A stretch of 64,000 bases of DNA from Niebla homalea (taxonomy: Eukaryota; Ascomycota; Lecanoromycetes; Lecanorales; Ramalinaceae), in NCBI GenBank assembly GCA_019925105.1, contig JAHGAU010000006.1, positions 1,240,001 through 1,304,000 of the forward strand, read 5' to 3'. Shown one piece after another: positions 58,761-64,000 of this stretch. The notes beneath the pieces were generated by a model. That model had not been told where the DNA came from, ran no database searches, and worked only from the letters and a program-made list of their open reading frames with translations. Position 1 is the first letter of the stretch; the number at the start of each line of letters is the position of its first letter. The position numbers and the translations under genes are program-made.

Positions 58761-59565
58761 CTTTCAATTGTAGAGGTCCTCGTCCCAAGCGGGTGACAGC
58801 AGATGGTGGAGCTAGGACTTCAAGATTGATATAGTGCTGGCGGAATTGAGGATGTCTCGAGTCGGCTCCAGGCCAATATGGCCAAGTGAATCACACGAGA
58901 GGAGCATTGGCGACAGCTACCGTGGCTAACCCACTATGCGCGACATGATCTCAGAGCCTCAGGAAGTCGACACGGTAGGCTGCTAGAGAGTTTGCGTGGG
59001 GAGGCTGGCGGAGGAGGAAGAGGAGGAAATTCACGGGGGACAGGGGTTTCAGGATTTGGTGTTTTAGTTCGCACTAAGACGGTACCTGCCTATGGGGGAA
59101 TGTCTGTCGTTCTGCGACGGAGAGCCAATTGTGCGAACAAAGAGGATGAAGGAGGAGGAGGGAGGAGGGTAGAGACAATTGGATCCCTATATTTGGTAAT
59201 CTCTATCACTCACAAAGACCGGTGTGATGTGGGATGGGAGTTTTCGCGCGCAGTTGGCGACGCCGACCACGGGGGATAATGGGTCCTAATTTTGAGGGCG
59301 CATGGTAAATTTGCTGTGCAAGTAGTACGGAGGTACTGATTACTAACTTACTCTCCTACTTTCAGACTTCTGGGGCCAAGTGCCATGAGGCGTGACAGAA
59401 CCGAAGTTCGGGACACGCTAGTGGATCAGGCATCCGACAAAACGCCGAAACCAGCCGAGCCAGCCTACAGCCTACTAGACCTCTCTTGGCCTATCGACTC
59501 GTACTGGCGTCATTATATGAAACTTTTGGGGGCTTGTCCTTCCACACCTCGCCGCTTCTCTGGCA
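58761..59565. promoter_or_regulatory. Divergent promoter region, palI and mcp2-like gene
   Basis: About 800 bp. It has GCCAAG at 58881-58886 and 59375-59380, candidate PacC sites, and a GGAGGA-rich patch near 59010-59030 and 59150. No supported gene. Confidence 0.4.
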
Positions 59566-61639
59566 ATGGTGAATACTGCATTGGGCTTGTGCGCGCGTTG
59601 CCTACGACAAGCTCAACGCCAGAGTCCACTCTTGCAGAAATCATTCCTTCGGAGCCCCTTACCAAGGGCCCCACAGCAACAATGGAGATACTTACAGACC
59701 GAACGCTTCCAACCACTTGCACCACCAAATCCAGGTTCCCTGGGAAAGCCGACTCCTGCTCGGACGTACCCCCGCACGCGGAAATGGTTTCGTCGTTTAG
59801 CATACACTGGGCTCATGCTAGCAACCGTATATGCCGTTGACAGACAATACTTCGCCTCCGTTGTTACTCGCAGCACACGTACCTTTGGCCTGGCAGCCCT
59901 GGTTGCGGTAGACTACAAAATCAACTTTCGTCAAAATCCTCCTCTTGCGCCCTCCATACCCGCCCTCCATGTACGCAATGCCCAGCGCCTCTTCGATCTG
60001 CTGCGAGCGAATGGAGGCCTATACCTTAAAATCGGCCAGGCTATTGCCATGCAGTCAGCCATTCTACCTCCAGAGTTTCAGAAAATGTTCTCCAGTCTGT
60101 TTGACGATGCACCTCAGAATAGCTGGCAAGACGTTGAAAAGGTCATAAGAGAGGACTTTGGGAAGTCCCCTGAGGAGGTGTTTGGTGTCTCTTTTGATGG
60201 AGATCCGGACATGGGTATTATGGAGAGATCTGCACGCGCAAGTGCCAGTGTCGCTCAAGTCCACTGGGCCCGACTTCAGGACGGTCGCGAGGTCGCGGTC
60301 AAGATACAGAAGCGCGAGATTGCTCAGCAAGTAGGATGGGACCTGTGGGCTTTCAAGTGAGCAGCCTCCTCCACGGAGCCCGTCCCTTCGTCGAGTTGTC
60401 TACTACATCTGACGCAATGTCAGGGTTGTCGCTCGAATATATACCTGGTACTTCGACCTGCCATTGTACAGCCTCGTGCCCTACGTGACTGAACGACTCC
60501 TCCTGGAGACAGACTTCGAAAATGAGGCGAGCAACTCCGAGAATATGGCCAAACTCGTTGCTGGGGAGCCTCGCCTTCGGAATCGCGTATACATTCCAAA
60601 GGTGTACCATGATCTCACCTCGACACGCGTCATGACAGCAGAGTGGATTGAAGGTGTGAGGTTGTGGGACAAGCATCGTCTGACAGGGTCTTGGGAGGGG
60701 GGCTGGCGGCAGCCTAGTCCAGGTGCTGGCGGCAAGCCACTTCAACCTCCAGAGTATGAGAACGTGGTCAGAGAGCTCGAACATCACTCAATCGAGGAGC
60801 GGCTGAAGCCAGAGAGAGACTATTGGAAAGGACAGGACGGCAAAGGTGGACTGGGCCTGTCCCTGAAGGATGTCATGACTACGATGATTGATCTCTTCTC
60901 GGCACAGATGTTTCTTTGGGGCTCCGTACACTGCGATCCGCATCCTGGAAACATCTTCATTCGAAGATTGCCGTCCGGGAAACCCGAGCTCGTCTTGATT
61001 GATCATGGGTTGTACATCCAAATGAAACCCGAATTCAGGCATCAATATAGCCTATTCTGGAAAAGCTTGATGACGTTTGATAATGCGACCATCAAAAAGA
61101 TTGTTGAAAGCTGGGGCATAAACAATGCCGACGTTTTCGCTTCGGCCACCCTGATGCGGCCTTATACTGGCGGAGACAATAGCACAAGTGATGAGATCAG
61201 GAAGGGACTGACTGGTAAGGAGCAGTCTGATCGCGCCTACGAAGCTCAACAAAAGATGCGCAAGAGCATCAGGGACATCCTCTCGGACGAGAAGAAGTGG
61301 CCCCAGGAGCTAATATTCATCGGACGAAACCTTCGGATTGTTCAAGGTAACAATCAATTCCTGGGATCCCCGGTCAACCGCGTCAAGATCACTGGCTACT
61401 GGGCTTCAAGAAGCTTGGTAGACAGTCCGGATCTAAGCTTCCGGGAGAAGCTCAAGAACTTCGGTCGGCACCTGATCTTCAGGTTTGTCTTGTTTGGCAG
61501 CGACCTGTATTTCTACGCGTCCAAGATTCGGCAGGCTTTAGGAACAGGAGGCGGTATGGAAGACGAAATGGAGGCACAGATGAAGCGCATGGCCAAGGAC
61601 TTCGGAGTTGAGTTGAACCATGGAGTATTCGAAGGATGA
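59566..61639 (+). CDS. mcp2: Mitochondrial ABC1/UbiB-family kinase-like protein, Mcp2/Cqd2 (ADCK1) type
   Basis: Atypical kinase of the mitochondrial inner membrane; the yeast relative acts in lipid and coenzyme Q distribution. Exons 59566-60356 and 60424-61639 sum to 2007 nt (668 aa). The first 50 residues are basic with no acidic residue before about 46, a mitochondrial presequence. One helix follows (LAYTGLMLATVYAVDRQYF). UbiB hallmarks: KxGQ motif in GGLYLKIGQAIAMQSAILPP, Ala-rich loop ARASASVAQVHW replacing the Gly loop, VAVKIQ lysine, catalytic HCDPHPGNIF, and LIDHGLY in place of DFG, as in the ADCK1 subgroup. It is head-to-head with palI. The subgroup assignment (Mcp2 rather than Cqd1 or Coq8) rests on the MQSAILPPEFQ and DHG strings. 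Confidence 0.88.
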
Positions 61640-61889
61640 TGAATGGAGGTGGCATTGTTTGAAGATGTCTCTTAGCGTCTTTGGTTGGAGCGATCAAGCA
61701 CTATTACGTATGTGACATATATAATAGACAGACGATAGAGAAGCAGCCTATTAGCATGCTCGACCACATCAATGATTGCCCTGTAGATAGTCTTCCTTAG
61801 AGGAAGAGTACGTAGTACGGGGCCTAGGTTACAAGTTGGTCTTAATCTAGGCCTAGCGTTTAGGGCCAGCAAAGAGGGTTCGTACAGGG

Positions 61890-63446
61890 ATGGTACATGA
61901 CGCCGCCTCGGCCGTCATCTTCAGAATGGAGATTCATCTTCCATTGCTTTTAGGCTGGGTCTTGCAGACCACACATCGCCCAGCAATGGGTGTCCTAGAC
62001 CTCCTCCCTCCCATCCCTCCGCCACGATTAAGCTACATCCACCCGCTCCCTGGTACAGAACCACTCAACCCCCTTGCTGCTCTCCTTCCCCCACTCCTCT
62101 ACTACCTCGCCCTCCTCCTCCTTTCTCCATTCCCCTCCAAATCCCCCACATGGGTCACCCTAACCGCCATCCTCCGCAACATCCTCGCTCTCACCTCCGC
62201 TGCCCTATTCATCCGCCTGCCCCTAGCCTACCACGTCCCTTTCTCCGTCGGGCTGACCTACCAACTCGCCCTCATCGGCCTCTACGGCTGCGCCCGCATT
62301 GTCGACGCCTTCCTCATCTCGCGCTACTACCTCAACCGCATCCCTCGGCGGGTGCGATACCAGCACAGCGCCTCCCGCCCGCCCACACCGACCGCCCCGC
62401 AGCAAACCCAACAACAACAAGAACAAGGAGAACAAGTGCCGCGGCGGGAGGACCAGAGCTACTTCGCGCAACACGTCCTGACGCCCGGCCGGGGCCAACG
62501 GGTGACGCAGCACGCCCACACGGCCGCGAGCGACGGCGTGAGCGGGTGGCGGGACCGGGCCAGCTGGGCGCTCGAGCTCGAACTCTCGATGCGGGGGCAA
62601 GGCTTCGCCTGGACGAGCGCGGACGTCCGGCACACGAAGCGGACGTGGCACCCCACGGCGCGGGACCGGGCGGAATCGATCGCCAAGCACGGCATCCCCG
62701 TGCTGATCGCCAGTTGGGCCGTTATTCGCGGGATCTGCTCGACGTACCTGCTGGATGATGATGATGGAGGAGGGGGAGTGGGGGAGGGCGGTCGCGCGGG
62801 ATTCGACGACTTGCCCTTCGCGATGCAGATTGTCTTGACGGCGGCGCTTGGCGCGTTCCTCATGGCGGCATTCAGTGTGGGGCATTCGATGTTCGCCATC
62901 GCGTTGGCGCCGCTGGATCCGCACCCGCTGTCATTTTTCCCGCCGCTGTATACGTTGCGGGTGTGGGAGATCGACTCGGTCAGGTGCTTCTGGAGCTACG
63001 GATGGCATCGCCTGTTTTCGCGGTTGTTTCTGGTGTACGGCGTGTGGCCGGGCGAATGGATGGAGCGGAAATTGTTGGGCAAAGGCGGAGAGGAGCCGGC
63101 CGATGTGGGGAAGGTGATCGGGGGGTTCCTGAGCTCGGCGTTCGTGCACAGTTTTGCGGGGCATACCGTTGTCCCTGGTGGGTGGAGGAATGCGAGTGGT
63201 GAGGCATGGTTCTTCGCATTGAATGGGGTGGCGGTGATTCTTGAGGAGGCTATTGTAAGGGCTGTGAGACGCACGAGGAGGAAGGGGAAGTCCAACGACG
63301 CATCCCAAGATCCAAATGAGTTGAGCAGATGGTATGATGAAGTGATCGGTAGGATATGGTGGATTGCAGTCTTGCTCTATACCGGCAGGAATTTTGCCAG
63401 AGGCTGGGTGCTCGCTGGACTGGTCAGAGAGATGGCTTTTGCATAA
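61890..63446 (+). CDS. Wax-synthase-like membrane-bound acyltransferase
   Basis: Intronless, 518 aa from ATG 61890; in-frame ATGs at 61926 and 61986 are alternatives. Eight or so hydrophobic helices are seen. Near the C-terminus are the wax-synthase-domain strings VRCFWSYGWHRLFSRLFLVY and LSSAFVHSFAGHT, whose histidine is the likely catalytic residue in MBOAT-related enzymes. The middle loop (about 170-270) is Gln/Arg-rich and variable. Fungal members include secondary-metabolite acetyltransferases, so an O-acyltransferase role is inferred while the substrate is unknown. The coding region between about 62200 and 62720 is markedly richer in G+C than its neighbours. Confidence 0.8.
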   Translation: MVHDAASAVIFRMEIHLPLLLGWVLQTTHRPAMGVLDLLPPIPPPRLSYIHPLPGTEPLNPLAALLPPLLYYLALLLLSPFPSKSPTWVTLTAILRNILALTSAALFIRLPLAYHVPFSVGLTYQLALIGLYGCARIVDAFLISRYYLNRIPRRVRYQHSASRPPTPTAPQQTQQQQEQGEQVPRREDQSYFAQHVLTPGRGQRVTQHAHTAASDGVSGWRDRASWALELELSMRGQGFAWTSADVRHTKRTWHPTARDRAESIAKHGIPVLIASWAVIRGICSTYLLDDDDGGGGVGEGGRAGFDDLPFAMQIVLTAALGAFLMAAFSVGHSMFAIALAPLDPHPLSFFPPLYTLRVWEIDSVRCFWSYGWHRLFSRLFLVYGVWPGEWMERKLLGKGGEEPADVGKVIGGFLSSAFVHSFAGHTVVPGGWRNASGEAWFFALNGVAVILEEAIVRAVRRTRRKGKSNDASQDPNELSRWYDEVIGRIWWIAVLLYTGRNFARGWVLAGLVREMAFA

Positions 63447-63557
63447 TCTCGTTTCCCCCAAAGCTTGGCTAGCTGAAGCGAAGTAGTGTATATACAGAAA
63501 TTTGGAGAGCATATAATATAGCTGTACAAGAAATGTTGGTGCGATACATGCCTGACA

Positions 63558-64000
63558 TCACCGATACCCTTGGTTCATCCATCCACCCCAATCTTCCCCA
63601 AACAACTGGTCCAAGTCTAAGCCGTGCGACCCTCTTCCCATTTGCTGCTGCTGCTGCGGCGGCGCCCAGCCTGGAGTACCACGCGCTAGAGGTAAATCAC
63701 TACTTGGTTGGCCGTCAGTACTCAGACTTAAACCTGCGGGAGACACAAACCCGCTTGGCTGTGATGACGAGGGTAAAATGTTGTAAGCAGGCACTCCTGC
63801 GTACGCTGCTGCGCTGATAGGATCATAGCCATTCGGGGCTGCTGGGCCAAAGACGTCTGGTTGAACGGGCTGTTCCTGCTTGATGTGCTGCCGATGTTCC
63901 AAAGTAGTCATTGGTTGATTAGGGTAAACGAAGGGGTCATCAGATGGAAACATCACAGAAGAGAGATCGTGGATGGGCGTGTGTAGGAAGAGCGGGTCTT
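63558..64000 (-). CDS. C-terminus of a fungal transcription factor (probably Zn2Cys6), cut by window edge
   Basis: The frame stays open to the right edge, reading DPLFLHTPIHDLSSVMFPSD. It continues through DPFVYPNQPMTTLEHRQ and a Gln/Pro-rich stretch with a short poly-Gln, then ends in GLDLDQLFGEDWGGWMNQGY and a stop. The FPSDDPFxYPNQPM motif and a DLDQLFGEDWGGW acidic-aromatic end are typical of certain fungal Zn2Cys6 regulators, where they resemble activation domains. The DNA-binding part lies outside the window, so the class is inferred. Confidence 0.7.
   Translation of the reverse strand, partial: DPLFLHTPIHDLSSVMFPSDDPFVYPNQPMTTLEHRQHIKQEQPVQPDVFGPAAPNGYDPISAAAYAGVPAYNILPSSSQPSGFVSPAGLSLSTDGQPSSDLPLARGTPGWAPPQQQQQMGRGSHGLDLDQLFGEDWGGWMNQGYR

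Noticed and set aside
62150..62924. Long alternative-frame ORFs (202 aa plus, 233 aa minus) inside the acyltransferase gene
   Set aside because: They are by-products of high G+C, Arg/Pro/His-rich, and fully overlapped by a gene with clear membrane topology and family motifs.

Overview
The window is nuclear DNA of a filamentous ascomycete (Pezizomycotina). It has compact intron-bearing genes on both strands. Most introns are 45-110 nt with GTRNGY-type donors, CTAAC-like branch sites and YAG acceptors. The gene set is typical of the group: PacC and PalI of the ambient-pH pathway, an Atg29 with clear family sequence, a GtaA-type secreted glutaminase, a class III GH18 chitinase, a mannitol-dehydrogenase-type SDR and a Zn2Cys6-factor tail. 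I cannot fix the class from sequence alone. A dothideomycete or eurotiomycete lineage is the most natural guess. Exon joins were worked out by hand; for most multi-exon genes the exon lengths sum to an exact multiple of three with no internal stop.

Layout. 0-7 kb: 3' part of a chitinase (-) and an 8-exon RRM/RanBP2-zinc-finger/G-patch splicing factor of RBM5/RBM10 type (-). 7.5-11 kb: an MJ1316 (DUF504) protein (+) convergent with an 8-exon Ku80 (-). 11-17 kb: a poorly coding stretch, a TMEM205-like membrane protein (+) and a DUF676-like hydrolase (-). 18-20.5 kb: secreted glutaminase (+). 20.7-21.8 kb: orphan exon-like pieces and a decayed ~160-bp tandem repeat. 22-29 kb: a Ser/Thr-rich single-pass membrane protein with an (SQA)n minisatellite (-) and an ING-family PHD protein (-). 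29.5-37 kb: a Gfd2-like RNase H-fold protein (+), an FHA-forkhead transcription factor (-) and the DEAD-box helicase Dbp8 (-). 37-44 kb: PacC (-), an orphan ORF, and a TPR-DnaJ co-chaperone (-). 45-49 kb: SDR (-) and a coiled-coil membrane protein (-). 49-51.6 kb: gene-poor, with a possible broken membrane-protein gene. 51.7-64 kb: Atg29 (+), acetyl-CoA transporter (+), PalI (-), Mcp2/ADCK1-type ABC1 kinase-like protein (+), wax-synthase-like membrane acyltransferase (+) and the C-terminus of a transcription factor (-).

Functional links. The clearest is pH signalling: pacC and palI lie about 17 kb apart, and PacC carries two YPxL motifs of the kind bound by PalA/Rim20. Otherwise the genes are unrelated housekeeping, nuclear and cell-wall functions. 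I see no biosynthetic cluster, no intact transposon, no CRISPR array and no confident tRNA. The least explained DNA is at 20.7-21.8, 39.8-40.3 and 50.3-50.9 kb. I found no convincing evidence of a new multi-gene system.
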